Part shown: positions 43,488 through 56,104 of the stretch, in pieces
Layout of the letters: each line of letters starts with the position of its first letter
Numbering within the stretch: position 1 is the stretch's first letter
DNA from: Symsagittifera roscoffensis
Taxonomy: Eukaryota > Xenacoelomorpha > Acoela > Convolutidae
NCBI RefSeq assembly: GCF_963678635.1
Contig: NC_087063.1
Coordinates: 52,155,220-52,219,219 of the forward strand
Reading direction: 5' to 3'
DNA: 64,000 nucleotides
The notes under the pieces: model-generated
Told to the model about the DNA's origin: nothing
What the model saw: the letters and a program-made list of their open reading frames with translations, nothing else
Databases searched by the model: none
Program-made: the position numbers and the translations under genes

Positions 43488-46293
43488 GGTTCCATTTCTT
43501 ACGGCGAATTGTTATTGTTCGTTTGGAAGTCTGCAATTTTTGTTTCAAAAAATTTTTTGAAGTTGTTTGCTTCTTTCAGAGATGAACCTTTTTGGAAATT
43601 CTAATAAGAATCGTTACCAGTCACGTTTAGATTCTATAGGTAAAACTGAAAACCATTTTTGAGCTGCGCCATCTTGTGTGATTTATTTGATGCTGTAAGC
43701 CTATTAATCCAATTTTGATGAAGTGGTGTAATTTTTGGTTCTGGACCTATGTTAAAAATTAAATTTATTGTAACTGAATTTAGCTAGTCTTCTACTGAAT
43801 ATTCAGGGTCTGTTCCTGTGAATACCACGAGTGGTTCATTAGATGTGATAGATGACCCACCCATAAGGTTTGGATTCATTGTCATTTGAAGTGATTCTGC
43901 TGTGTTTGGCGGGTGTTTAAAATTTGTCAGTTGAGTTTTTGTAATTTCGTTTTGTTGTAAATAATATGGTAAAAGAATATCTTTTGTCTTGCGTCATGTT
44001 GGTAACCTTGGATTTCTGTATGATTTTGTGATTGCATGTTAATACTTGATTGTGCCAATTTTTATCGTAGAGGAAGAAGTTGTTGTGTTTGTCGTGTTTG
44101 TTCTGATGTTCTGAGTTCATGTAGGGTTCAAATATATCTGGTTGTTAAATTTCATCTGGCTGGGTAATTTGTACCAATTGGCTTTTGAGGGTTTTTTTTT
44201 GTATTATCGTTAGTTTTGGTTATTTAATCTTCTTCTTCAGAATAGTGTGGTTGACTTCTTGTAAAGTGTCTGTTTCTTGAATTTTTATTGAAATTTTCGT
44301 TTTTCATTAGAAAATGCTGATTGAGATACTGGTTTTGGTATCTGTTGGGTGTAACTCTATTCTTGGAATTTATTTTGCGTTGTGTAAAGAGGTTTAGTTT
44401 TCGGGTTGTTAATGTTATTGTTTGCAAAAAAAGTCATGTTTTTTGATTTGCAAAGTTATTTCTGTACATATGTTTTTGGTTTGTTAGTTTGTCGTATTCT
44501 AGCTATTGGTCTTTTTGTTTGATAATCCATATTGAAGTAATTTGGAATAACTGATGGTTTGACTGAGGGTTGTAGTGTTGTTTATGGGAAGGGAGTGTTC
44601 TTTTATCTAATGTTGTGAGTGTTGGTTGAATTGGCGAAAAACTCTGTTGTCTTGTTGTAGTTATTGTTACTACTACTTCTTCGCTTTCAAATTGTGATGG
44701 GGTTTACATATCGTGTTGTCTCAGATTTCTAATTCCATTAGGGGTGTTCTGTTTGTTTATATATGCTGAAATTAAAAATTTTTTACTTGTTCTATCATTA
44801 AATGGTGTGTTATATTTTAAGGGTGTGTTGTCAGTGGTGAGTGAGAGTACTCTTAGAGAATCTTTGTGAACAGAGACAATGGCCGTTGCTGCGGTTCCAT
44901 TTCGTACGGCGAATTGTTATTGTTCGTTTGGAAGTCTACAATTTTTGTTGCACAAAAACGTTTTGAAGTTGTTTGCTTCTTTCAGAGAAGAACATTTTTG
45001 GAAATTTCAATGTGAATCGTTACCAGTCAGGTTTAGTTTCTATAGGTAAAACTGAAAACCATTTTTGAGGTGCGTCATCTTGTATGATTTAATTGATGCT
45101 GTAAGCTTATTAATCCTATTTTTATGAAGTTGTGTAATTTTTGGTTCTGGACCTATGTTAGAAATTAAATTTATTGTAACTGAATTTAGCTAGTCTTCTA
45201 CAGAAAATTCAGGGTCTGTTCCTGTGAAAACCACGAGTGGTTCATTAGATGTGATAGATGACCCACCCATAAGGTTTGAATTCATTGTCATTTGAAGTGA
45301 TTCTGCTGGGTTTGGTGTTTGTTTGAAATTTGTCAGTTGAGTTTTTGTAATTTCGTGTTGTTGTAAATAATATGGTAAAAGAATATCTTTTGTCTTGCGT
45401 CATGTGGGTAACCTTGGTTTTCTGTATGATTTTTTGATTGCATGTTAAAACTTGATTGTGCCAATTTTTATCGTAGAGGAAGAAGTTGTTGTGTTTGTTG
45501 TGTTTGTTCTGAGTTCATGTAGGGTTCAAGTATATCTGGTTGTTAAATTTCATCTGGCTGGGTAATTTGTACCAATTGGCTTTTGAGGGTTATTTTCGTA
45601 TTGTCGTTAGTTTTGGTTAATTTAATCTTCTTCTTCAGAATAGTGTGGTTGACTTCTTGTAAAGTGTCTGTTTCTTGAATTTTTTTTTGAAATTTTCGTT
45701 TTTCATTAAAAAATGCTGATTGAGATGCTGCTTTTGGTATCTGTTTGGTGTAACTCTATTCTTGGAATTTATTTTGCGTTGTGTAAAGAGGTTTAGTTTT
45801 CGGGTTGTTAATGTTATTGTTTGCAAAAAAGTCATGTTTTTTGATTTGCAAAGTTATTTCTGTTCATATGTTTTTGTTTTGTTAGTTTGTCGTGTTCTAG
45901 CTATTGTTCTTTTTGTTTGATAATACATATTGGAGTATTTTGGAATAACTGATGGTTTGACTGAGGGTTGTAGTGTTGTTTATGGGAAGGGAGTGTTTTC
46001 TTATCTAATGTTGTGAGTGTTGGGTGAATTGGCGAAAAACTCTGTTGTGTTGTTGTAGTTATTGCTCCTACTACTTCTTCGCTTTTAAATTGTGATGGGG
46101 TTTAAATATCGTGTTGTGTCAGATTTCTAATTCCATTAGGGGCGTTCTGTTTGTTTATATATGCTGAAATTAAATTTTTATTACATGTCCTATCATTAAA
46201 TGGTGTGTTATAATTTAAGGGTGTGTTGTCAGTGGTGAGTGGGATTACTCTTAGAGAATCTTTGTGTACAGAGACAATGGCCGTTGCTGCGGT
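43488..46293 (-). repeat. Two 1.4-kb gag units in tandem
   Basis: Units at 43,488-44,894 and 44,895-46,293. At each right edge, the word 'atggccgttgctgcg' is fused directly to 'gttccatttc', bypassing the longer 5' region present in 4.2-kb units. Each holds, on the minus strand, a Ser/Thr/Pro-rich stretch ('SLRVIPLTTDNTPLNYN' type), a Lys/Asn-rich stretch ending 'RSQPHYSEEED' and the gag core with its stop. Confidence 0.85.
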
Positions 46294-49200
46294 TCCATTT
46301 CTTACGGCGAATTGTTATTGTTCGTTTGGAAGTCTGCAATTTTTATTTCATAAAGTTTTTTGAAGTTGTTTGCTTGTTTCAGAGATGAACATTTTTGGAA
46401 ATTCTAATGTGAATCGTTACCAGTCAGGTTTAGTTTCTATAGGTAAAACTGAAAACCATTTTTGAGCTGCGCCATCTTGTGTGATTTCATTGATGCTAAA
46501 AGCCTATTAAATCATTTTTGATGAAGTTGTGTAATTTTTGGTTCTGCACCTATGGTAAAAATTAAATTTATTGTAACTGCATTTAGTCTTCAGCTAGTCT
46601 TCTACTGATTATTCATGGTCTGTTCCTGTGAAAACCACGAGTGGTTCATTAGATGTGATAGATGACCCACCCATAAGGTTTGTATTCATTGTCATTTGAA
46701 GTGATTCTGCTGTGTTTGGTGTTTGTTTAAAATTTTTCAGTTGAGTTTTTGTAATTTCGTGTTGTTTTAAATAATATGCTAAAAGAATATCTTTTGTCTT
46801 GCGCCATGTTGGTAACTGTGGATTTCTGTATGATTTTGTGATTGCGTGTTAATACTTGATTGTGCCAATTTTTATCGTAGAGGAAGCAGTTGTTGTGTTT
46901 GTTGTGTTTGTTCTGAGTTCATGTAGGGTTCAAATATATCTGGTTGTTAAATTTCATCTGGCTGGGTAATTTGTACCAATTGACTTTTGAGGGTTATTTT
47001 CGTATTGTCGTTAGGTTTGGTTAATTTAATCTTCTTCTTCAGAATAGTGTGGTTGACTTCTTGTAAAGTGTCTGTTTCTTAGATTTTTATTGAAATTTTC
47101 GTTTTTCATTAAAAAAATGCTGATTGAGATACTGGTTTTGGTATCTGTTGGGTTTAACTCTATTCTTGGAATTTATTTTGCGTTGTGTAAGGAGGTTTAG
47201 TTTTCGGGTTGTTAGTGTTATTGTTTGCAAAAAAAGTCATGTTTTTTGATTCGCAAAAGTTTTTCAGTTCAAATGTTTTTGTTTTCTTAGTTTGTCGTGT
47301 TATAGCTATTGGTCTTTTTGTTTGATAGTACATATTGGAGTATTTTGGAATAACTGATGGTTTGACTGAGGGTTGTAGTGTTGTTTTAATGGAAGGGATT
47401 GTTTTTTATCTAATGTTGTGAGTGTTGGGTGAATTGGCGAAAAACTCTTGTGTTGTTGTAGTTATTGTTTCTACTACTTCTTCGCTTTCAAATTGTGATG
47501 GGGTTTAAATATCGTGTTGTGTCAGATTTCTAATTCCATTAGGGGTGTTCTGTTTGTTTATATATGCTGAAATTAAATTTTATTACTTGTTCTATCATTA
47601 AATGATGTGTTATAATTTAAGGGTGTGTTGTCAGTGGTGAGTGGGATTACTCTTAGAGAATCTTTATGTACAGAGACAATGGCCGTTGCTGCGCTTGAAA
47701 TATCGTTAGAGATTTTGACAAACAAAATATGAGACTTTTCACTGTCCCATAAATAATCTGTTTCGTTTGCTAATTTTTTTACATTGTCTGAAGTGTGTGG
47801 TCAAAATTTTTTTATTTTGAAGAGGTTAAATCTAAATTTCGTTGCAAATAAACTATGCTCAACCGTGCTAGGATTCTTTGTAGGTCACTTGCATGTCGAG
47901 ATATTTGCCGTGGTGATACATATAATTTTTTTGTTTGATTCTAATAAAGAAACATAACAACTAATTGTAGAACAAACATCATTTGTGGGAACTGCGATTG
48001 CTTTTGTTAGTTTTTATGTTGAATATTTTTGATACATTCTTTGAAAAGTTTTGAGAAATTTGATTCTATATCATTCGTTTGTATTCGCTGTGAAGTTTGA
48101 TGTGTCTTTGGTTTTAAAACTTAAATGTAAATATTCCGTAATATGAAGTAAATTTACTGATAATCTTGGATTATATAATGTCCAGTGTAGATGGGTTGGA
48201 GAGAGAGTATATCGATTCGTTAGAATGATTTTGTACTTTCTCGCTAGCTAAGTTTTTGTTAAGAGAAATTAATTAACCTTACATAGGGTTGTGATTTGTG
48301 ATCAAGGGTTGGAGGATAGGAAATTAACTCACAAGGTTCGGGTATAATTAGAACATAAATAGATTGTTGGATACTACTTTAGATTTTTCTAAGCTTATGA
48401 TTGTTTCAACCTGGGTTACCTAAGAGAGGTGGTTCAAGTGAAGGATGAGTAACCGAAAATCTTTGCTGTTCTTCTTAGTTGGAAGGGTTAGTTGTTCAAA
48501 AATATCTACTTATATTTGGTCGTTGATAAGGGTTGGAGAGTGAATCGACGTTTGAGGTCGTTTGACACTTTTTACTAGGAGGTGGGGAGAACAAAATTGT
48601 TCTGATTGATCCAAGGAAAGCCTTGATGATTAAATATCTTTTAATAAAATAAAAGTTAGAATGAAGTTTTAAATTAAATATCCGAGGATAGCCTTGATGA
48701 TCTGATTTAAGGAAATTTTTGTTATTACAAAACAAAGATAGGCGTTGGCATTTTTTAAGCTTAGTAAAATACAACAAAAATGGAAAAAAGGTTGACTTAA
48801 AATTTAGAGATTTATATGATATTATTTTTCAAATGAGTATGGTTGTGCTTTTGAAGAACAAAGATCCTGTATTGTACAAGGATGAAGGTGTGAATCCTTG
48901 AGAAACATGGACCCTTTTATAAACTTAAACGAATTTTATATTAATTTTTTAACTAATTTTCGTATATTTTTTTGAAAATTTTCAATTTCACAAAAATTGT
49001 TAACTTACTGCAGGTTTAATGAAATGATCGAGACTTGTATCTTTTTTTCAGTCATTATTATGTTATAAAACATGGTTATACATCATAGAGATACTTTGTT
49101 TGGGTATGAATTTTAGTGCTCCTAGTTTTAAAAGTAAAATTTTATTACGCTAATGAATAAAAGTCTACTGCATAGAGAATTTTGTAGAGAAATAGTCGTT

Positions 49201-50505
49201 GCACGATATACATGTGCTCGGTCTGGTGTTTGGATTTTGAGATGGTGTTTGCTGTGTTGTTTGAAGTAATGAATTAGACTTTTTGAGACATAGAGACATA
49301 CCTAATAAGTTTTCTATACTATCTAACATTTTGAGATATGCCTTTGAAATTTGGATTATTTTCATAGATGTTTTAGATTTGAGTAATTTTCTCTGCTAGT
49401 TCAACTTGGGGTTTTTAAAATCTGTGATGTTGCTGTTTGAATGTTGTTTACTTATTGTAGTTTCAAATTATTTTTTTTTTTTTAGTTTAGTGTGATTTCG
49501 GCTTTTTCGAGCTTGTCTACTTATTTTCGAAAAGATTTTTTGGGCTCTCGGATTGATGATAGATGTGATGCTCTCTTTTTTTAAATGCAATTTTGCGTAA
49601 TTGTGGTTTTAGAATCATCATTAATTTTTTGGTCATTTTCGTGTTTTTGTCATAATGTGTATTAAGACAATAAGTTTTTTGTGCTATGGTTCCATTTCTT
49701 ACGTCAAATTGTTAATGTTCGTTTGGAAGTCTACAATTTTTGTTGCACAAAAACGTTTTGAAGTTGTTTGCTTCTTTCAGAGATGAACGTTTTTGGAAAT
49801 TTCAATGTGAATCGTTACCAGTCAGGTTTAGTTTCTTTTAGGTAAAACTGAAAACCTTTTTTGAGCTGCGCCATCTTGTGTGATTTCATTGATGCTAAAA
49901 GCCTATTATTTCAATTTTGATGAAGTTGTGTAATTTTTGGTTCTGGACCTATGGTAAAAATTAAATTTATTGTAACTGCATTTAGCTAGTCTTCTACTGA
50001 TTATTCAGGGTCTGTTCCTGTGAAAACCACGAGTGGTTCATTAGATGTGATAGATGACCCACCCATAAGGTTTGGATTCATTGTCATTTGAAGTGATTCT
50101 GCTGTGTTTGGTGTTTGTTTAAAATTTGTCAAATGAGTTTTTGTAATTTCGTGTTGTTGTAAATAATATGCTAAAAGAAAATCTTTTGTCTTGCGTCATG
50201 TTGGTAACCTTGGATTTCTGTATGATTTTGTGATTGCGTGTTAATACTTGATTGTGCCAATTTTTATCGTAGAGGAAGAAGTTTCAAATTATTTGTTTTT
50301 TTTAGTTTAGTGTGATTTCGGCTTTTTCGAGCTTGTCTACTTATTTTCGAAAAGATTTTTTGGGCTCTCGGATTGATGATAGATGTGATGCTCTCTTTTT
50401 TAAAATGCAATTTTGCGTAATTGTGGTTTTAGAGTCATCATTAGTTTTTTGGTCATTTTCGTGTTTTTGTCATAATGTGTATTGAGACAATAAGTTTTTT
50501 GTGCT
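46294..50505 (-). repeat. 4.2-kb higher-order gag unit 1
   Basis: Contains a 1.4-kb-type segment (46,294-47,694), then the 5' gag/leader-proximal segment to about 49,460. That segment includes the 'cagattatcaaggctatcc' head at about 48,700 and a 66-codon minus-strand frame at 49,165-49,365 beginning 'MKIIQISKAYLKMLD'. It ends with the first member of an 820-bp tandem duplication (about 49,463-50,282). Reading frames of 60-93 codons around 48.5-48.9 kb recur identically in the other units and reflect recent copying, not constraint. Confidence 0.85.
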
Positions 50506-53500
50506 ATGGTTCCATTTCTTACGGCGAATTGTTATTGTTCGTTTGGAAGTCTACAATTTTTGTTGCACAAAAACGTTTTGAAGTTGTTTGCTTCTTTCAG
50601 AGATGAACATTTTTGGAAATTTCAATGTGAATCGTTACCAGTCAGGTTTAGTTTCTATAGGTAAAACTGAAAACCTTTTTTGAGCTGCGCCATCTTGTGT
50701 GATTTCATTGATGCTAAAAGCCTATTAATTCAATTTTGATGAAGTTGTGTAATTTTTGGTTCTGGACTTATGGTAAAAATTAAATTTATTGTAACTGCAT
50801 TTAGCTAGTCTTCTACTGATTATTCAGGGTCTGTTCCTGTGAAAACCACGAGTGGTTCATTAGATGTGATAGATGACCCACCCATAAGGTTTGGATTCAT
50901 TGTCATTTGAAGTGATTCTGCTGTGTTTGGTGTTTGTTTAAAATTTGTCAGTTGAGTTTTTGTAATTTCTTGTTGTTGTAAATAATATGGTAAAAGAATA
51001 TCTTTTGTCTTGCATCATGTTGGTAACCTTGGATTTCTGTATGATTTTGTGATTGCGTGTTAATTCTTGATTGTGCCAATTTTTATCGTAGAGGAAGAAG
51101 TTGTTGTGTTTGTTGTGTTTGTTCGGAGTTCATGTAGGGTTCAAATATATCTGGTTGTTAAATTTCATCTGGCTGGGTAATTTGTACCAATTGACTTTTG
51201 AGGGTTATTTTCGTATTGTCGTTAGTTTTGGTTAATTTAATCTTCTTCTTCAGAATAGTGTGGTTGACTTCTTGTAAAGTGTCTGTTTCTTAGATTTTTA
51301 TTAAAATTTTCGTTTTTCATTAAAAAATGCTGATTGAGATACTGGTTTTGGTATCTGTTGGGTGTAACTCTATTCTTGGAATTTATTTTGCGTTGTGTAA
51401 AGAGGCTTAGTTTTCGGGTTGTTAATGTTATTGTTTGCAAAAAAAGTCATGTTTTTTGATTTGCAAAGTTTTTTCAGCTCATATGTTTTTGTTTTGTTAG
51501 TTTGTCGTGCTCTAGCTATTGGTCTTTTTGTTTGATAATATATATTGGAGTATTTTGGAATAACTGATGGTTTGACTGAGGGTTGTAGTGTTGTTTTAAT
51601 GGAAGGGAGTGTTTTTATCTAATGTTGTGAGTGTTGGGTGAATTGGCGAAAAACTCTGTTGTGTTGTTGTAGTTATTGTTTCTACTACTTCTTCGCTCTC
51701 AAATTGTGATGGGGTTTAAATATAGTGTTGTGTCAGATTTCTAATTCCTTTAAGGGTTTCCTGTTTGTTCATATATGCTATAAATAAACAATTCTTACTT
51801 GTACTATCATTAAATGGTGTGTTATAATTTAAGGGTGTGTTGTCAGTGGTGAGTGGCATTACTCTTAGAGAATCTTTATGTACAGAGACAATGGCCGTTG
51901 CTGCGCTTGAAATATCGTTAGAGATTTTGACAAACAAAGTATGAGACGTTTCACTGTCCCATAAATAATCTGTTTCGTTTGCTAATTTTTCTACATTGTC
52001 TGAAGTGTGTGGTCAAAATTTTTTTATTTTGAAGAGGTTAAATCTAAATTTCGTTGCAAATAAACTATGCTCAACCGTGCTAGGATTCTTTGTAGGTCAC
52101 TTGCATGTCGAGATATTTGCCGTGGTGATACATATAATTTTTTGTTTGATTCTAATAAAGAAACATAACAATTAATTGTAGAACAAACATCATTTGTGGG
52201 AACTGAGATTGCTTTTTGTTAGTTTTTATGTTGAATATTTTTGATATATTCTTTGAAAAGTTTTGAGAAATTTGATTCTATATCATTCGTTTGTATTCGC
52301 TGTGGTGTTTGATGTGTCTTTGGTTTTAAAACTTAAATGTAAATATTCCGTAATATGAAGTAACTTTACTAATAATCTTGGATTATATAATGTCCAGTGT
52401 AGATGGGTTGGAGAGAGAGTATATCGATTCGTTAGAATGATTTTGTACTTTCTCGCTAGCTAAGTTTTTGTTAAGAGAAATTAATTAACCTTACATAGGG
52501 TTGTGATTTGTGATCAAGGGTTGGAGGATAGGAAATTAACTCACAAGGTTCGGGTATAATTAGAACATAAATAGATCGTTAGATACTACTTTAGGTTTTT
52601 CTAAGCTTATGATTGTTTCAGCCTGGGTTACCTAAGAGAGGTGGTTCAAGTGAAGGATGAGTAACCGAAAATATTTGCTGTTCATCTTAGTTGGGAGGGT
52701 TAGTTGTTCAAAAATATCTACTGATATTTTGTCGTTGATAAGGGTTGGAGAGTGAATCGACGTTTGAGGTCGTTTGACACTTTTAACTAGGAGGTGGGGA
52801 GAACAAAATTATTCTGATTGATCCAAGGAAAGCCTTGATGATTAAATATCTTTTAATAAAATAAAAGTTAGAATGAAATTATAAATTAAATATCCGAGGA
52901 TAGCCTTGATGATCTGATTCAAGGAAATTTTTGTTATTACAAAACAAAGATAGGCGTTGGCATTTTTTAAGCTTAGTAAAATACAACAAAAATTGAAAAA
53001 AGGTTGACTTAAAATTTAGAGATTTATATGATATTATTTTTCAAATGAGTATGGTTGTGCTTTTGAAGAACAAAGATCCTGTATTGTACAAGGATGAAGG
53101 TGTGAATCCTTGAGAAACATGGACCCTTTTATAAACTTAAACGAATTTTATATTAATTTTTTAACTAATTTTCGTATATTTTTTTGAAAATTTTCAATTT
53201 CACAAAAATTGTTAACATACTGCAGGTTTAATGAAATGATCGAGACTTGTATCTTTTTTTCAGTCATTATTATGTTATAAAACATGGTTATACATCATAG
53301 AGATACTTTGTTTGGGTATGAATTTTAGTGCTCCAAGTAAAATTTTATTACGCTAATGAATAAAAGTCTACTGCATAGAGAATTTTGTAGAGAAATAGTC
53401 GTTGCACGATATACATGTGCTCGGTCTGGTGTTTGGATTTTGAGATGGTGTTTGCTGTGTTGTTTGAAGTAATGAATTAGACTTTTTGAGACATAGAGAC

Positions 53501-54705
53501 ATACCTAATAAGTTTTCTATACTATCTAACATTTTGAGATATGCCTTTGAAATTTGGATTATTTTCATAGATGTTTTAGATTTGAGTAATTTTCTCTGCT
53601 AGTTCAACTTGGGGTTTTTAAAATCTGTGATGTTGCTGTTTGAATGTTGTTTACTTATTGTAGTTTCAAATTATTTGTTTTTTTTTAGTTTAGTGTGATT
53701 TCGGCTTTTTCGAGCTTGTCTACTTATTTTCGAAAAGATTTTTTGGGCTCTCGGATTGATGATAGATGTGATGCTCTCTTTTTTTAAATGCAATTTTGCG
53801 TAATTGTGGTTTTAGAATCATCATTAATTTTTTGGTCATTTTCGTGTTTTTGTCATAATGTGTATTAAGACAATAAGTTTTTTGTGCTATGGTTCCATTT
53901 CTTACGTCAAATTGTTAATGTTCGTTTGGAAGTCTACAATTTTTGTTGCACAAAAACGTTTTGAAGTTGTTTGCTTCTTTCAGAGATGAACGTTTTTGGA
54001 AATTTCAATGTGAATCGTTACCAGTCAGGTTTAGTTTCTTTTAGGTAAAACTGAAAACCTTTTTTGAGCTGCGCCATCTTGTGTGATTTCATTGATGCTA
54101 AAAGCCTATTAATTCAATTTTGATGAAGTTGTGTAATTTTTGGTTCTGGACCTATGGTAAAAATTAAATTTATTGTAACTGCATTTAGCTAGTCTTCTAC
54201 TGATTATTCAGGGTCTGTTCCTGTGAAAACCACGAGTGGTTCATTAGATGTGATAGATGACCCAACCATAAGGTTTGGATTCATTGTCATTTGAAGTGCT
54301 TCTGCTGTGTTTGGTGTTTGTTTAAAATTTGTCAAATGAGTTTTTTGTAATTTCGTGTTGTTGTAAATAATATGCTAAAAGAAAATATTTTGTCTTGCGT
54401 CATGTTGGTAACCTTGGATTTCTGTATGATTTTGTGATTGCGTGTTAATACTTGATTGTGCCAATTTTTATCGTAGAGGAAGAAGTTTCAAATTATTTGT
54501 TTTTTTAGTTTAGTGTGATTTCGGCTTTTTCGAGCTTGTCTACTTATTTTCGAAAAGATTTTTTGGGCTCTCGGATTGATGATAGATAGGATGCTCTCTT
54601 TTTTTTAAATGCAATTTTGCGTAATTGTGGTTTTAGAGTCATCATTAATTTTTTAGTCATTTTCTTTTTTGTCATAATGTGTATTAAGACAATAAGTTTT
54701 TTGTG
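50506..54705 (-). repeat. 4.2-kb higher-order gag unit 2
   Basis: Same structure as unit 1. The 1.4-kb-type segment spans 50,506-51,905, the 5' segment with its head is near 52,905, the 'MKIIQISKAYLKMLD' frame is at 53,368-53,568, and the internal 820-bp duplication joins near 54,487 ('gaggaagaagtttcaaatt'). Differences from unit 1 are scattered single-base changes and short indels. Confidence 0.85.
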
Positions 54706-56104
54706 CTATGGTTTCATTTCTTACGGCGAATTGTTATTGTTCGTTTGGAAGTCTACAATTTTTGTTGCACAGAAACGTTTTGAAGTTGTTTGCTTCTTTC
54801 AGAGATGAACATTTTTGGAAATTTCAATGTGAATCGTTACCAGTCAGGTTTAGTTTCTATAGGTAAAACTGAAAACCTTTTTTGAGCTGCGCCATCTTGT
54901 GTGATTTCATTGATGCTAAAAGCCTCTTAATTCAATTTTGATGAAGTTGTGTAATTTTTGGTTCTGGACCTATGGTAAAAATTAAATTTATTGTAACTGC
55001 ATTTAGCTAGTCTTCTACTGATTATTCAGGGTCTGTTCCTGTGAAAACCACGAGTGGTTCATTAGATGTGATAGATAACCCACCCATAAGGTTTGGATTC
55101 ATTGTCATTTGAAGTGATTCTGCTGTGTTTGGTGTTTGTTTAAAATTTTTCAAATGAGTTTTTGTAATTTCGTGTTGTTGTAAATAATATGCTAAAAGAA
55201 TATCTTTTGTCTTGCGTCATGTTGGTAACCTTGGATTTCTGTATGATTTTGTGATTGCGTGTTAATACTTGATTGTGCCAATTTTTATCGTAGAGTAAGA
55301 AGTTGTTGTGTTTGTTGTGTTTGTTCTGAGTTCATGTAGGGTTCAAATATATCTGGTTGTTAAATTTCATCTGGCTGGGTAATTTGTACCAATTGGCTTT
55401 TGAGTGTTATTTTCGTATTGTCGTTAGTTTTGGTTAATTTAATCTTCTTCTTCAGAATAGTGTGGTTGACTTCTTGTAAAGTGTCTGTTTCTTGATTTTT
55501 TTTTTGAAATTTTCGTTTTTCATTAAAAAATGCTGATTGAGATACTGCTTTTGGTATGTGTTGGGTGTAACTCTTTTCTTGGAATTTTTTTTGCGTTGTG
55601 TAAAGAGGCTTATTTTTCGGGATGTTAATGTTATTGTTTGCAAAAAAAGTCATGTTTTTTGATTTGCAAAGTTATTTCTGTTCATATGTTTTTGTTTTGT
55701 TAGTTTGTCGTGTTCTAGCTATTGTTCTTTTTGTTTGATAATACATATTGGAGTATTTTGGAATAACTGATGGTTTGACTGAGGGTTGTAGTGTTGTTTA
55801 TGGGAAGGGAGTGTTTTCTTATCTAATGTTGTGAGTGTTGGGTGAATTGGCGAAAAACTCTGTTGTGTTGTTGTAGTTATTGCTTCTACTACTTCTTCGC
55901 TTTCAAAATGTGATGGGGTTTAAATATAGTGTTGTGTCAGATTTCTAATTCCATTAGGGGTGTTCTGTTTGTTTAAATATGCTAAAATTAAATTTTTATT
56001 ACATGTCCTATCATTAAATGGTGTGTTATAATTTAAGGGTGTGTTGTCAGTGGTGAGTGGGATTACTCTTAGAGAATCTTTGTGTACAGAGACAATGGTC
56101 GTTG
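54706..56104 (-). repeat. 1.4-kb gag unit between 4.2-kb units
   Basis: Equivalent to the 45-46 kb unit, with the direct 'gttgctgcg'/'gttccatttc' junction at about 56,105. A 97-codon minus-strand frame (55,360-55,653) covers the Lys/Gln-rich gag segment ending 'VQITQPDEI' and is slightly more open than its counterparts. Confidence 0.82.

Noticed and set aside
48719-48901. 60-codon frame repeated exactly at 58,542-58,724 as a conserved small gene
   Set aside because: The surrounding DNA is equally conserved because the 4.2-kb units are recent copies, so there is no evidence of selection.
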